Assembly (NCBI GenBank): GCA_022641375.1
Contig: JALCDF010000002.1
Location: forward strand, 36,822-100,821
Source: Megasphaera sp.
GTDB taxonomy: Bacteria; Bacillota; Negativicutes; Veillonellales; Megasphaeraceae
Direction: 5' to 3'
Length of the DNA stretch: 64,000 bases
The notes below the pieces were generated by a model. It searched no databases and was not told where the DNA came from. It saw only the letters and a program-made list of their open reading frames with translations. Below, in pieces: positions 1-9,643 of the stretch. A program made the position numbers and the translations under genes. The stretch's first letter is position 1. Each line of letters opens with the position of its first letter.

Positions 1-142
1 CGGCAATTATGCGCTGGCTTCCGGCCGGGCTTTATTGCAGAATACCGATATGTCAGCTAAAGAAATTGCCGAAAAGTCACTCCATATTGCTGCTGATATT
101 TGTGTGTATACCAATCACAATGTCATTGTAGAAGAAATTTAG
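1..142 (+). CDS. hslV: HslV protease subunit (C-terminal part)
   Basis: Only the 3' end lies in the window, read in the frame starting at base 2 and stopping at TAG 140-142. The 46 visible residues include [18 protein letters not shown] and end [11 protein letters not shown], the typical HslV C-terminus. HslV is the threonine peptidase of the HslVU (ClpYQ) ATP-dependent protease in the cytoplasm; its C-terminal tail docks into HslU. The catalytic N-terminal Thr is outside the window. hslU follows after 96 bases, the usual order, so the pair is probably cotranscribed. Confidence 0.93.
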   Translation, partial: GNYALASGRALLQNTDMSAKEIAEKSLHIAADICVYTNHNVIVEEI

Positions 143-238
143 CAGCCGGAATGGCAGGCAGCGTAGGATATACGTGTTTTCCGACAGATAATAGAAAACA
201 AGTTTGCGCTTATCCGCAAAGGAAGGAATATTGATACG

Positions 239-1654
239 ATGAAAGATACAGAATTGACGCCTAAACAAATTGTCTCCGAACTCGATAAATATATTATCGG
301 GCAGGATGAAGCCAAAAAATCAGTGGCTATCGCATTGCGCAACCGCTGGCGGCGTAAACGGCTGAGTGAAGAAATGCAGGAAGAAATCATTCCGAAGAAC
401 ATCCTCCTCATCGGTCCTACCGGTGTCGGCAAGACAGAAATCGCCCGCCGCCTGGCCCGTCTCGTCGGAGCTCCCTTTATCAAGGTGGAAGCTACGAAGT
501 ATACGGAAGTAGGGTATGTGGGCCGTGATGTCGAACAGATTATCCGTGATCTCGTGGCCAACGCAATCCGCATGGTCCAGGAACAGGAAAGCCAGCATTA
601 TGAACAGAAAGCGGCAGACGAAGCGGATAAACGGATCCTGCAGGTGCTGTGGCCTAAAAAAGAAGAAATCAAAGAAAAAGTAACCCATCCGATGGATATG
701 TTCTTCTCCGCCGATGACGACGAAGAAGACGGCAACAAGACACCGGATCAGCCTAAATCCATTGAAGCGGGCCATTCGGACCGCCGCCAGAAGATGCTGG
801 CCGAAATCCGCAGCCATAAGATGGACGACCGGGAAATCGAAGTCGAAGTGGCAGAACAGGAACGGTCTGTCCAGGGCATCCTGACCGGGAATTCGACAGA
901 AGAACTGACAAATAATTTCCAGGAAATGCTGGGCAGTATCATGCCTAAGAAGAAGAAAAAGAAGAAGATGACCATTGCCAAAGCGCGGGAAATCTTCAAA
1001 GAAGAAGAATTGGAAAAATGCCTGGATATGGATGTCATCGTGGACAAAGCCGTCGAAGCTACGGAAGAATCAGGTATCGTATTTATCGATGAATTCGATA
1101 AGATCGCTGAAAAGGGCCGTGCCAATGGCCCCGATGTATCTCGCGAAGGTGTACAGCGCGATATCCTTCCTATCGTAGAAGGAGCTACGGTCAACACGAA
1201 ATACGGTCCGGTCAAGACGGATCATATCCTGTTCATCGCTGCCGGTGCGTTCCACGTATCCAAACCGAGTGATCTGATTCCAGAATTACAGGGGCGTTTT
1301 CCAATCCGTGTAGAACTGCAATCATTGACGATAGAAGATTTCCGTAAGATTTTAACGGAACCGAATGAATCTCTGGTCAAACAATATACAGCATTACTGG
1401 CAACCGACGGGGTGGAATTGGAATTTACTGCCGATGGTATTGACTCGATTGCTGAGTATGCCTATCGGGTCAACCAGGTAACCGAAAATATCGGTGCCCG
1501 CCGCCTGCATACGATTTTGGAAAAGATATTGGAAGATGTATCGTATGAAGCGCCGTATGCAACGGAACAGCATATCGCTGTCAATAAAGATTTCGTAGCG
1601 GGCAAACTGAATGATGTTGTCCAAAATGTTGATTTGAGTCATTATATTCTTTAA
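239..1654 (+). CDS. hslU: HslU ATPase subunit of HslVU protease
   Basis: AAA+ unfoldase that feeds substrates to HslV. The 471-residue length fits the family. Walker A GPTGVGKT lies at about residues 59-66 and Walker B VFIDEFDK near 281-288. Between them is the HslU-specific I domain, acidic then ending in a run of seven lysines near residue 240. The C-terminus ends in a hydrophobic tail (LSHYIL) of the sort that activates HslV. The ATG at 239 follows a GGAAGG-type ribosome site. Its position right after hslV supports the assignment. Confidence 0.96.
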   Translation: MKDTELTPKQIVSELDKYIIGQDEAKKSVAIALRNRWRRKRLSEEMQEEIIPKNILLIGPTGVGKTEIARRLARLVGAPFIKVEATKYTEVGYVGRDVEQIIRDLVANAIRMVQEQESQHYEQKAADEADKRILQVLWPKKEEIKEKVTHPMDMFFSADDDEEDGNKTPDQPKSIEAGHSDRRQKMLAEIRSHKMDDREIEVEVAEQERSVQGILTGNSTEELTNNFQEMLGSIMPKKKKKKKMTIAKAREIFKEEELEKCLDMDVIVDKAVEATEESGIVFIDEFDKIAEKGRANGPDVSREGVQRDILPIVEGATVNTKYGPVKTDHILFIAAGAFHVSKPSDLIPELQGRFPIRVELQSLTIEDFRKILTEPNESLVKQYTALLATDGVELEFTADGIDSIAEYAYRVNQVTENIGARRLHTILEKILEDVSYEAPYATEQHIAVNKDFVAGKLNDVVQNVDLSHYIL

Positions 1655-1665
1655 AGAGGATGTTC

Positions 1666-2889
1666 ATGAGACCATATGCAAAGTTATATATAACAAAAAA
1701 AGGTGAAAAAGCGGCCCGGGGCGGACATCCCTGGGTCTATGGCGAAGAAGTGACGCGGGTGGAAGGCGCGTACCAGACGGGAGATATCGTAGATGTATAC
1801 AGCGAAAAAGACCGCTATCTGGGTACGGGATTTGCCAATGATATTTCCAAGATCCGTGTCCGTATCCTGTCGAATAATACCAATGACCGTTTTGATGAAG
1901 CATTTTGGCAGCGCCGGGTAAATTATGCGCTGGCATATCGCCGGACGGTCATGGGAGCAGATGATTTTTCCTGCTGCCGTCTTATTTTCGGCGATGCCGA
2001 TCAGCTTCCCGGACTGACTGTCGACCGGTATAATGATATCCTGGTAGCGCAGACATTGTGCTACGGTATGGATCAGGTAAAACCGGTCATCTTCAAGGCT
2101 CTTGTCGAAGAATTGCAGGCTATGGGCGTGACCGTTCGGGGAATCTACGAACGGAATGACGTCGGCGTCCGCAAACTCGACGGGATGGATCAGTATAAAG
2201 GCTGGTATAAAGCAGATTTCCTGCCGCAGCCGGAATCGGTCGTGACGACCATCAACGAAAACGGCATCCTGTATGAAGTCGATGTCGAAAATGGCCAGAA
2301 AACAGGATTTTTCCTGGATCAGAAATATAATCGCCGGGCTGTCGGCAAAATAGCTGCCGGGCACCATGTCCTGGATTGTTTCACCCATACGGGGGCCTTT
2401 GCCCTCAATGCGGCTAAAGGCGGCGCTGCATCGGTAGTGGCTGTCGATGTATCCAAGGAAGCTGTGGATATGACGGAAGAAAATATCCGGCGCAACGGCT
2501 GTGATGATATCGTTACGGTGCAACAGGCCAACGTATTTGATTTGCTGACGGAACTGGCAGAACAAAAATGCCATGATTATGATTTTATCATCCTCGATCC
2601 GCCGGCGTTTACCAAATCTGGCCATACGGTCCGCAATGCCATGCGGGGATATAAGGAAATCAATCTGAAGGCCATGCGCCTGCTGCCACGGGGAGGCTAT
2701 CTGGCGACGTGTTCATGCTCCCATTTTATGCGCAATGATTTGTTCCGTACCATGCTGCACGATGCGGCTGCCGATGCCGGTGTGCGGCTGCGGCAGATTG
2801 AAGAACGCCAGCAAGCGCCGGACCATCCTATTTTATGGAATGTTCCGGAAACGGATTATCTGAAATTTTACCTGTTCCAGGTTGTCTAG
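1666..2889 (+). CDS. rlmI: Class I SAM-dependent 23S rRNA cytosine methyltransferase, RlmI type
   Basis: Predicted 23S rRNA m5C methyltransferase. An N-terminal PUA-like domain (GHPWVYGEEV) is followed by a Rossmann SAM-binding motif (VLDCFTHTGAFALNAA, about residue 234), the DPPAF motif near residue 310 and a CSCSHFM segment with the expected nucleophilic Cys. An upstream in-frame ATG at 1660 is too close to the AAAGAGG ribosome site at 1652-1658, so ATG 1666 is preferred, giving 407 residues. It begins 11 bases after hslU and could be read through from it. The family is clear; the exact target base is inferred from RlmI. Confidence 0.88.
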   Translation: MRPYAKLYITKKGEKAARGGHPWVYGEEVTRVEGAYQTGDIVDVYSEKDRYLGTGFANDISKIRVRILSNNTNDRFDEAFWQRRVNYALAYRRTVMGADDFSCCRLIFGDADQLPGLTVDRYNDILVAQTLCYGMDQVKPVIFKALVEELQAMGVTVRGIYERNDVGVRKLDGMDQYKGWYKADFLPQPESVVTTINENGILYEVDVENGQKTGFFLDQKYNRRAVGKIAAGHHVLDCFTHTGAFALNAAKGGAASVVAVDVSKEAVDMTEENIRRNGCDDIVTVQQANVFDLLTELAEQKCHDYDFIILDPPAFTKSGHTVRNAMRGYKEINLKAMRLLPRGGYLATCSCSHFMRNDLFRTMLHDAAADAGVRLRQIEERQQAPDHPILWNVPETDYLKFYLFQVV

Positions 2890-2896
2890 GAAAAGG

Positions 2897-2920
2897 CCCT
2901 GTATCTTGGTTGATACAGGG
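2897..2920 (+). terminator. Hairpin after rlmI
   Basis: Perfect 9-bp stem (CCCTGTATC/GATACAGGG) with a 6-base loop, 7 bases after the stop codon. No strong T run follows, so termination may be partial. Confidence 0.5.
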
Positions 2921-2958
2921 TCATATTATGATGGAGCGCTTTTTTTCATTTATTTTAC

Positions 2959-2987
2959 TGGCCAAATCACGGGGAAATAGGTATAAT
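2959..2987 (+). promoter_or_regulatory. Candidate promoter for pgeF
   Basis: A perfect TATAAT at 2982-2987 lies about 47 bases before the pgeF start and after the preceding hairpin. The matching -35 region is weak (TGGCCA at 2959-2964, 17-base spacer). Confidence 0.4.
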
Positions 2988-3033
2988 ATGAGCACAGCGA
3001 GTCTCGCTGTTTTTATGAAGGAGGTATGCTGTC

Positions 3034-3894
3034 ATGCTGAATGAAAAAAATGGAATTTCTTATATTACATTTTCTGTTTTTGATTCATATAAAATAACTG
3101 CGGCCGTATCGGCACGCAAGGGTGGGGTGAGCACCGGCTCATTTGCATCACTGAATATGAGTTTTGCCAGCGGGGATGACCCTGCCAATGTATTAGAAAA
3201 CCGGAAAAAGTTTTTGACGGCTCTCCATATAGATCCGACCCAGCTGATTTGCTGTAATCAGATCCATGGTACCAATGTCGTTACAGTAGGCAGAGAATTA
3301 TGCGGCCGCGGTTCCGATACGACCAAAGAAGCCATTGAAGCCTGTGATGGGATTATGACCAATGAACCGGGAGTTCCTATTTCCATGAATTTTGGCGACT
3401 GTACGCCGTTGTTGTTCTTTGACCCTGTGCATCAGGTCATTGCTGTCAGTCATGGCGGCTGGCGGGGAACGGCACAGAATATCGTTGCGGTCACCTTGCA
3501 GAAAATGCACTCGTCGTATGGTACGTGTATTTCCGATGTTCATGCGGCTGTCGGACCGGCTATCGGGAAATGCTGTTTTGAAGTGGGGCAGGATGTCATC
3601 GATGCTTTCCTGTCTATTTTCTCACAGGAAGATATAAAGGCATTGTCTACCGATGACGGCGATGGAAAATATCATTTTGATTTACCGGCAGCGAATAAGA
3701 AACTGATGTTAAAAGCCGGTATCCTGCCGGAAAACCTGGAAGTATCCGATCTTTGTACCTGTTGTCACGAAGATTTGTTCTATTCATACCGCCGTTCCTC
3801 CAAAGCCGGTGAAAAATCGGGCCGTCATATGGCAGTCATGCAATTGATGGAAACCTCGACGCCGCAAGGGGACGGAAGTGCTGATGGTGAATGA
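3034..3894 (+). CDS. pgeF: Multicopper-oxidase-like laccase-domain purine nucleosidase PgeF (YfiH)
   Basis: Cytoplasmic YfiH/PgeF/YlmD family protein, 286 residues. Known members are purine nucleoside phosphorylases/deaminases, also reported to protect peptidoglycan synthesis from mis-incorporation. Family signatures are HGGWRGTA near residue 140, GPAIGKCCFEVG near 175 and a C-terminal CTCCHEDLFYSYRR segment, supplying His and Cys zinc ligands. ATG 3034 has an AAGGAGG ribosome site with normal spacing. The 3' end overlaps the next gene by 11 bases, suggesting translational coupling. Confidence 0.88.
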   Translation: MLNEKNGISYITFSVFDSYKITAAVSARKGGVSTGSFASLNMSFASGDDPANVLENRKKFLTALHIDPTQLICCNQIHGTNVVTVGRELCGRGSDTTKEAIEACDGIMTNEPGVPISMNFGDCTPLLFFDPVHQVIAVSHGGWRGTAQNIVAVTLQKMHSSYGTCISDVHAAVGPAIGKCCFEVGQDVIDAFLSIFSQEDIKALSTDDGDGKYHFDLPAANKKLMLKAGILPENLEVSDLCTCCHEDLFYSYRRSSKAGEKSGRHMAVMQLMETSTPQGDGSADGE

Positions 3895-6061
3895 TATCCG
3901 CATCATTCGGGGCAGGTATGTCAGGCCGGATACGGATACGGCATTGCGTCTGGCCGGATATCAGCCCGGCCCGGCGTGGGACAAGGCCGGCGATATATGC
4001 CGGACCCTGATTCCCGATGTACGGCGTTCTGTCCAGGCGAAAGCAGCCCTTTCATTTGCTGTGGCGAAAGACGGGAATAAAAGATTGTATGTCATCACGA
4101 CGCTGGGAGCGGTTGTCAGTCAGCGGAATGAACAATATTTCCAGGCCGGCCGGGACGTGGAAGCGCTGTTGTTCGGAGCATTGGCGGATAGCTGCCTGTT
4201 TGCCTTTGAAAAACAGCTGCTGCCTCAGATCCGGCAAATCTGCCTGGAAAAAGGTGTCGGTATCGAACGGCGCCATGAAGCTGGCGTAGATATTCCGCTG
4301 GCAGTACAGGATGAAGCTGTCCTGGCGGTAGCCGGAGAGCGCACATTGGGTGTTACTGTCAGCAAAAATCATGTCATGTCGCCGGGCAAGTCCTTGTGCC
4401 TGATCTTTGATCTGACGCCGGATACCCATCAGTTCCATATGGAGCATGATTGCCGTACTTGCAGTCAGCAGGATTGTTCTATGCGTTCCCTGCCGCCGCA
4501 ACAACCGGCGGATACGCGGGGACGGGTTATGGTTTGTCCGGCAGGAATGACGATATTGAACTATATACAGCAGCAGGGAGTGTCTCTGGCTGTGCATTGC
4601 GGCGGCAAAGGGATTTGTGGTGCCTGTCGTGTCCGTGTATGTAAAGGCCGGGTGCCGGATACGCCGGAAGACCGGGCTTTTTTTTCGGCCGACGATATCA
4701 GACTGGGCTGGCGGCTAGCTTGTTGTGCCGTTCCTGCGGAAGAAGCAGAAATCATGGTACCGGCATATACAGAAAATCCGTTGGCGGCCGTAGGCGAAGA
4801 AGGGTTTTCCGCTGCTATAGAACATACGGTCTCACCAGATCATACTTATGGGATTGCCATAGATATCGGAACGACGACATTAGCGGCGGCTCTTGTGGAT
4901 ATGACGACAGCAAAGCTGGTACATACCGTTACAGCGGCGAACAGTCAGCGCGTATATGGTGCCGATGTCGTGAGCCGTATGGCCGCTGCCGGCCGGGGCT
5001 GCGGTCCGGGACTGCAGCATGCGGTGCAACAGGATTTGGTATGTGCCATGGGCAGTATATTGGAACGATATCAGGGTATCCATCCCGGCCGGGTGGCTAT
5101 TTCGGCGAATACGACCATGCAGCACCTGCTCATGGGATATTCCTGTGAAGGGTTGGGAGAATGGCCGTTTCATCCCGTCTCGTTAGGCGGCCGGACGCTG
5201 GTGTGGGACGATGTATTTACCGAACGGCTGGATGATATGGCACCCGGCTGTTCCGTACAGCTGCTGCCCGGTATCAGTACGTATGTAGGGGCTGATATCG
5301 TTGCCGGATTATGGCATTGTCATATCGATCAGTCGGCCGGACTGTCATTATTTATTGATATGGGGACTAATGGGGAAATGGCGCTGGGGGACAGACGGCA
5401 TATCCTTGTCACTTCGACTTCGGCCGGGCCGGCGCTGGAAGGTGGTCATCTATCCTGCGGCATCGGTTCCGTAGCCGGAGCGATTTGCAGTGTTTCCCTG
5501 TCTGACGGACAGATACATATAGAAACAATCGGTCATGGTGCGCCGGTAGGTCTTTGCGGTACCGGCGTCATTGAAGGCATGGCGGCACTGTTGGAAAACG
5601 GCTATGTCGATGCGACCGGGAAATTACGGGATCCGTATTTTGCTGCTGGCTTTGCGTTTGCTCATCGTCCGGATGGCAAAGCTATCGGATTCAACCAGGA
5701 AGATATCCGGGATATCCAGATGGCTAAAGGGGCTATCCGGGCCGGTATGGAAACATTGCTGCATGAATGGGGTGCAGTATATGCGGATGTACAGCACGTA
5801 TATCTGGCCGGTGGGTTCGGATATTATCTGGATCCGCAGAAAGCCGCGGTCATCGGGCTGCTGCCCCATGAACTGGCGGGCCGCACAATCGCTGTCGGCA
5901 ATACGTCCCTGGCGGGAGCCGCCGACGTACTGACAGAGGATAGGGCGTGGAATGGGATGAAGGCTATCGCCTCGTCAGCCCGGGAAATCATATTAGGCAA
6001 CATGCCGGAGTTTCAGGAATTATATATTCGACATATGGAATTTTCTGGTATATACAGGTAA
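3884..6061 (+). CDS. Corrinoid/MetH reductive reactivator: MetH-activation-like domain fused to RACo-type 2Fe-2S and ASKHA domains
   Basis: Three parts are visible. Residues 1 to about 195 resemble stand-alone MetH activation domains, including GVTVSKNHVMSPGKS and a closing C-x2-C-x4-C-x2-R (CRTCSQQDCSMR). Residues about 205-290 form a plant-type 2Fe-2S ferredoxin with CGGKGICGAC and a later Cys in RLACC. From about residue 320 is a DUF4445/RACo ASKHA domain beginning AIDIGTTTLAAAL, with DMGTNGE and an AGGFG segment. RACo proteins use ATP to reduce inactive cob(II)alamin. The downstream MetH lacks its own activation module, so this protein very probably reactivates it. Start is uncertain: GTG 3878 or ATG 3884. 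Confidence 0.85.
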   Translation: MVNDIRIIRGRYVRPDTDTALRLAGYQPGPAWDKAGDICRTLIPDVRRSVQAKAALSFAVAKDGNKRLYVITTLGAVVSQRNEQYFQAGRDVEALLFGALADSCLFAFEKQLLPQIRQICLEKGVGIERRHEAGVDIPLAVQDEAVLAVAGERTLGVTVSKNHVMSPGKSLCLIFDLTPDTHQFHMEHDCRTCSQQDCSMRSLPPQQPADTRGRVMVCPAGMTILNYIQQQGVSLAVHCGGKGICGACRVRVCKGRVPDTPEDRAFFSADDIRLGWRLACCAVPAEEAEIMVPAYTENPLAAVGEEGFSAAIEHTVSPDHTYGIAIDIGTTTLAAALVDMTTAKLVHTVTAANSQRVYGADVVSRMAAAGRGCGPGLQHAVQQDLVCAMGSILERYQGIHPGRVAISANTTMQHLLMGYSCEGLGEWPFHPVSLGGRTLVWDDVFTERLDDMAPGCSVQLLPGISTYVGADIVAGLWHCHIDQSAGLSLFIDMGTNGEMALGDRRHILVTSTSAGPALEGGHLSCGIGSVAGAICSVSLSDGQIHIETIGHGAPVGLCGTGVIEGMAALLENGYVDATGKLRDPYFAAGFAFAHRPDGKAIGFNQEDIRDIQMAKGAIRAGMETLLHEWGAVYADVQHVYLAGGFGYYLDPQKAAVIGLLPHELAGRTIAVGNTSLAGAADVLTEDRAWNGMKAIASSAREIILGNMPEFQELYIRHMEFSGIYR

Positions 6062-6109
6062 AAAAGAAAACGTCTGTAAAAAACGCATCAGGGGAGAAGG
6101 AATCGTAAT

Positions 6110-8578
6110 ATGACAAGGGAAGAATTTCAACAGTTACTGGCTGAAGGCATCGTTATTCTCGATGGGGCTACAGGGACTAATTTACAAAAAGCAGGTATGC
6201 CTGTCGGCGTCTGCCCGGAACAATGGATACTGGAAAATCCGGAAGTACTCCTGCACCTGCAGCGTCAATTCGTGTCTGCCGGTGCTCAGATCTTGTATGC
6301 GCCTACCTTTACGGGGAACCGCATCAAGCTCGGGGAATACGGCCTTGAAAATCGTCTGACGGAAATCAATACGGGATTGGTCCGCTTGTGTAAACAGGCG
6401 GCTGCCGGCAAGGCATATGTTGCCGGTGACCTGACGATGACCGGACAGCAGCTGTATCCCATGGGCAATCTGTCATTTGACGAATTGGTGGAAATCTATA
6501 CCGAACAGGCGTCTGTCCTGTATAAAGCCGGCGTAGATTTGTTTATCATTGAAACCATGATGAGCCTCCAGGAAACACGGGCCGCGGTTTTGGCAGTCAA
6601 GGGAGTCTGTGATCTGCCGGTGATGGCGACGCTGACGCTGGAAGAAGATGGCCGTACGCTCTATGGTACACCACCCGAAGCGGCTGTCGTCGTTTTGCAG
6701 AGCCTGGGCGTCGATGCGGTCGGCCTGAACTGTTCTACCGGTCCGGCCGATATGGCTGTCCAAATTGCCACGATGTACGAATATGCCGATATCCCCCTCA
6801 TTGCGAAACCGAATGCGGGTCTGCCGGAACTCATCGATGGGCACACGGTCTATCGGACGACTCCGGAAGAATTTGCTGCTGATGGTAAACTGTTGATTGA
6901 CGCCGGCGCCCATATTGTCGGTGGCTGCTGTGGTTCTACGCCGGAACATTTGCGCTGCTTGGCAGCGGCGGTACGGACCATGACGCCTAAAACCGTCCAT
7001 GCCGCAAAACGGCGTGTACTGGCATCGGAACGGCAGGTAGTCCCGGTAGATATGGATGGATCGTTCCAGGTCATCGGTGAACGAATCAATCCGACGGGGA
7101 AAAAGAAACTCCAGGCCGAATTACGGGCAGGAAAAATGGACATGGTCCGGGCGTTTGCCCGTCAGCAGGAACAGAACGGTGCGGCCATCCTGGATGTCAA
7201 CATGGGGACGAACGGCATAGACGAAAAGGAAATGATGATACGTTCTATCTATGAAATCACGGCTGTGACCGGATTGCCTTTATGCATCGATTCCAGTTTC
7301 CCCGAAGTAATCGAAGCGGCGCTGCGAATCTATCCGGGGCGGGCTCTGATTAATTCCATTTCGTATGAAACGGAAAAGAGAAACCGCCTGTTGCCGCTGG
7401 CTAAAAAGTACGGCGCCATGTTCATCGCCCTGCCATTGTCAGATGAAGGGATTCCCAAGACACTGGCGGATAAACACGCCATCCTCCATGATTTGCTGGC
7501 TGAAGCCGGGACATATGGTTTTACCGTAGAAGATATCATTGTCGATGGATTGGTTGCTACTGTCGGTGCGGCTCCGACGGCGGCGTTGGACTGTATGGCT
7601 ACGTTTCAACATTGCCGGAATGATTTACAGGTACCGACGGTCTGCGGGCTGTCTAATATTTCCTTCGGTCTGCCCGACCGCATGTATGTGAACATGACCT
7701 TCTTGGCCATGGCGATTGCCAATGGCCTTACGATGGCAATCGCCAATCCATCGCAGGATTTACTCATGAATGCCGCAGCAGCGGCCAACATGCTGATGAA
7801 CAAACCTGGCAGTGATATTGCTTATATTCAGCGGATGCAGCAGTTCGATAAAAAAAAAGCAGAGAAGAAACTGCAAATACAGGCAGAACGGACTGTCAAA
7901 TCAGATGGACCGGTATCGGCAGCGCCGTCGGGAAATAACGAAAAAGATGCCCTGGCAGATAATGCCGTATACAAAGCCGTATTGGACGGTGAAAAGGAAC
8001 AGGTGGTCCGTTGTGCGCAGGGGGAGCTGCAGCGGGGCAGGGCCCCGGAGAAAATCATAGCTGATTTCCTGATACCAGCAATCAATAAAGTGGGCGATCT
8101 CTATGACCGGAAAGTCTATTTTTTACCGCAGCTCATTGCCAGTGCCAGCACGATGGAAAAAGCCATTGCCTATCTGGAACCGTTGATCAGTCATGATAAG
8201 CAGGGGCGGGAAATGCCTACTGTCGTGATTGCGACGGTAGAAGGCGATGTCCATGATATCGGTAAGAATCTGGTGGCGTTGATGCTGCGTAACTATGGAT
8301 ATAAGGTAATCGATATGGGCAAGGACGTGCCTGCTGCTCAAATCGTCCAGACCGCAGTCGACCATCAGGCGGCAGTCATCGGACTGTCAGCGCTGATGAC
8401 TACGACGATGATGCATATGAAAGATGTAATCGAAGAAGCAGCGAAGAAACAGTATACCGGCAAGATCATTATCGGTGGAGCTGCTGTTACGCCCAGCTTT
8501 TCTGATGAAATCGGTGCTGACGGCTATTCCAAGGATGCGGCAGAATGTGTAAAATTAGTGGGCCGTTTGCTGGCATAG
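6110..8578 (+). CDS. metH: Cobalamin-dependent methionine synthase lacking the activation domain
   Basis: Transfers methyl from methyltetrahydrofolate through cobalamin to homocysteine. Domain order: homocysteine-binding barrel (GATGTNLQKAG; zinc Cys in GLNCST near 206 and GGCCGST near 271), pterin-binding barrel (VIGERINPTGKKK near 320), B12 cap, and Rossmann cobalamin domain with DVHDIGK near 712 supplying the lower-ligand His. At 822 residues it stops after the B12 domain, whereas E. coli MetH is about 1227, so the SAM-binding reactivation module is absent. The preceding gene appears to supply that function. A GGGGAGAAGG ribosome site precedes ATG 6110. Confidence 0.95.
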   Translation: MTREEFQQLLAEGIVILDGATGTNLQKAGMPVGVCPEQWILENPEVLLHLQRQFVSAGAQILYAPTFTGNRIKLGEYGLENRLTEINTGLVRLCKQAAAGKAYVAGDLTMTGQQLYPMGNLSFDELVEIYTEQASVLYKAGVDLFIIETMMSLQETRAAVLAVKGVCDLPVMATLTLEEDGRTLYGTPPEAAVVVLQSLGVDAVGLNCSTGPADMAVQIATMYEYADIPLIAKPNAGLPELIDGHTVYRTTPEEFAADGKLLIDAGAHIVGGCCGSTPEHLRCLAAAVRTMTPKTVHAAKRRVLASERQVVPVDMDGSFQVIGERINPTGKKKLQAELRAGKMDMVRAFARQQEQNGAAILDVNMGTNGIDEKEMMIRSIYEITAVTGLPLCIDSSFPEVIEAALRIYPGRALINSISYETEKRNRLLPLAKKYGAMFIALPLSDEGIPKTLADKHAILHDLLAEAGTYGFTVEDIIVDGLVATVGAAPTAALDCMATFQHCRNDLQVPTVCGLSNISFGLPDRMYVNMTFLAMAIANGLTMAIANPSQDLLMNAAAAANMLMNKPGSDIAYIQRMQQFDKKKAEKKLQIQAERTVKSDGPVSAAPSGNNEKDALADNAVYKAVLDGEKEQVVRCAQGELQRGRAPEKIIADFLIPAINKVGDLYDRKVYFLPQLIASASTMEKAIAYLEPLISHDKQGREMPTVVIATVEGDVHDIGKNLVALMLRNYGYKVIDMGKDVPAAQIVQTAVDHQAAVIGLSALMTTTMMHMKDVIEEAAKKQYTGKIIIGGAAVTPSFSDEIGADGYSKDAAECVKLVGRLLA

Positions 8579-8594
8579 AAAAGGAGAATCTGGT

Positions 8595-9572
8595 ATGGAA
8601 CAAATTCACTATCGGTGGGCGGCACTGGGCGTCGGGGTCATAGGCAATGAACTGGCCCGGGCGCAGCAGGCAATGGGCGGGAACCTGTACAGTGTCGGTA
8701 ACCGGACCCATGCCAAAGCGGTGGCATTTGCGGAAACGTATGGTATCGGCAAAGTATATGACAAGCCTGAGGATATATTTGCTGATCCGGCTGTAGACAT
8801 CGTCTATATTTCTACGCCGCACAATACCCACATGCAGTATATATTACCGGCGCTGGCAGCGGGAAAACATGTGTTGTGCGAAAAAGCGATTACCTTGAAC
8901 AGCGATGAACTGGACCGGGCGGCAGCCTGCGCTAAAGAGCATCATGTCGTCCTGGCAGAAGCGATGACGTTGTATCACATGCCTCTGTATAAAGAACTAA
9001 CTTCCCGTATCCGCAGCGGCAAATTGGGACCGTTGCGCATGATACAGATGAATTTTGGCAGTTATAAAGAGTATGATATGACGAACCGTTTCTTCAATCG
9101 TCACCTGGCCGGCGGGGCCTTGCTGGATATCGGTGTCTATGCTTTATCGTTTGTCCGCTGGTTCATGACATCCACACCGGATCAAATTTTGTCCCAGGTA
9201 AAATATGCTCCCAGCGGTGTCGATGAACAAGCCGGCATATTGCTCCAGAACAAAGAAGGTGAAATGGCAACGGTCACCTTGTCCCTCCATGCCAAACAGC
9301 CCAAACGGGGACTGTTGGTATTCGATAAGGGATATATAGAAATATATGATTATCCCCGGGGCATGACTGCGGTTTTGACCGATACGGCTACGGGCCGTAC
9401 ACAACAGATTACAGAAGGGCGTACCGATCAGGCCTTATGCTATGAAGTGGCAGATATGGAAAAAGCAGTCAGCGGCCATGGTTCCATGCATCTGGATTAT
9501 ACGACGGACGTAATGGCTATGATGACCCGGATGCGCCGGGATTGGCATATGACATATCCGGAAGAAGAGTAA
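8595..9572 (+). CDS. Gfo/Idh/MocA family oxidoreductase
   Basis: NAD(P)-dependent dehydrogenase family, 325 residues. The N-terminal Rossmann domain carries GVGVIGNELA, then VDIVYISTPHNTH and the hallmark GKHVLCEKAIT. The C-terminal domain has the family GGALLDIGVYALS segment. Closest in pattern to trans-1,2-dihydrobenzene-1,2-diol or sugar dehydrogenase-like members; the substrate cannot be read from sequence. It starts 16 bases after metH with an AAAAGGAG site, so it is likely the last gene of that operon, before a strong terminator. Confidence 0.88.
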   Translation: MEQIHYRWAALGVGVIGNELARAQQAMGGNLYSVGNRTHAKAVAFAETYGIGKVYDKPEDIFADPAVDIVYISTPHNTHMQYILPALAAGKHVLCEKAITLNSDELDRAAACAKEHHVVLAEAMTLYHMPLYKELTSRIRSGKLGPLRMIQMNFGSYKEYDMTNRFFNRHLAGGALLDIGVYALSFVRWFMTSTPDQILSQVKYAPSGVDEQAGILLQNKEGEMATVTLSLHAKQPKRGLLVFDKGYIEIYDYPRGMTAVLTDTATGRTQQITEGRTDQALCYEVADMEKAVSGHGSMHLDYTTDVMAMMTRMRRDWHMTYPEEE

Positions 9573-9581
9573 GGATATATA

Positions 9582-9630
9582 AAAGGGTACCCGCATCGGC
9601 AATGAAGCTGATGCGGGTACCCTTTTTCAG
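9582..9630. terminator. Bidirectional terminator
   Basis: Perfect 16-bp stem (9582-9597 with 9610-9625, 12-base loop) with a T run on the plus side and a matching A run on the other. It sits between two convergent genes and can serve both. Confidence 0.88.
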
Positions 9631-9643
9631 GTAGCTTAATTTT

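Noticed and set aside
1684..2625. 313-codon minus-strand frame
   Set aside because: Antisense to the RNA methyltransferase gene, no recognisable motif and no start signal.
6062..6109. Cobalamin or SAM riboswitch before metH
   Set aside because: The gap is only 48 bases and holds no conserved B12-box or SAM-box sequence. The region before cobQ also shows no B12 box.
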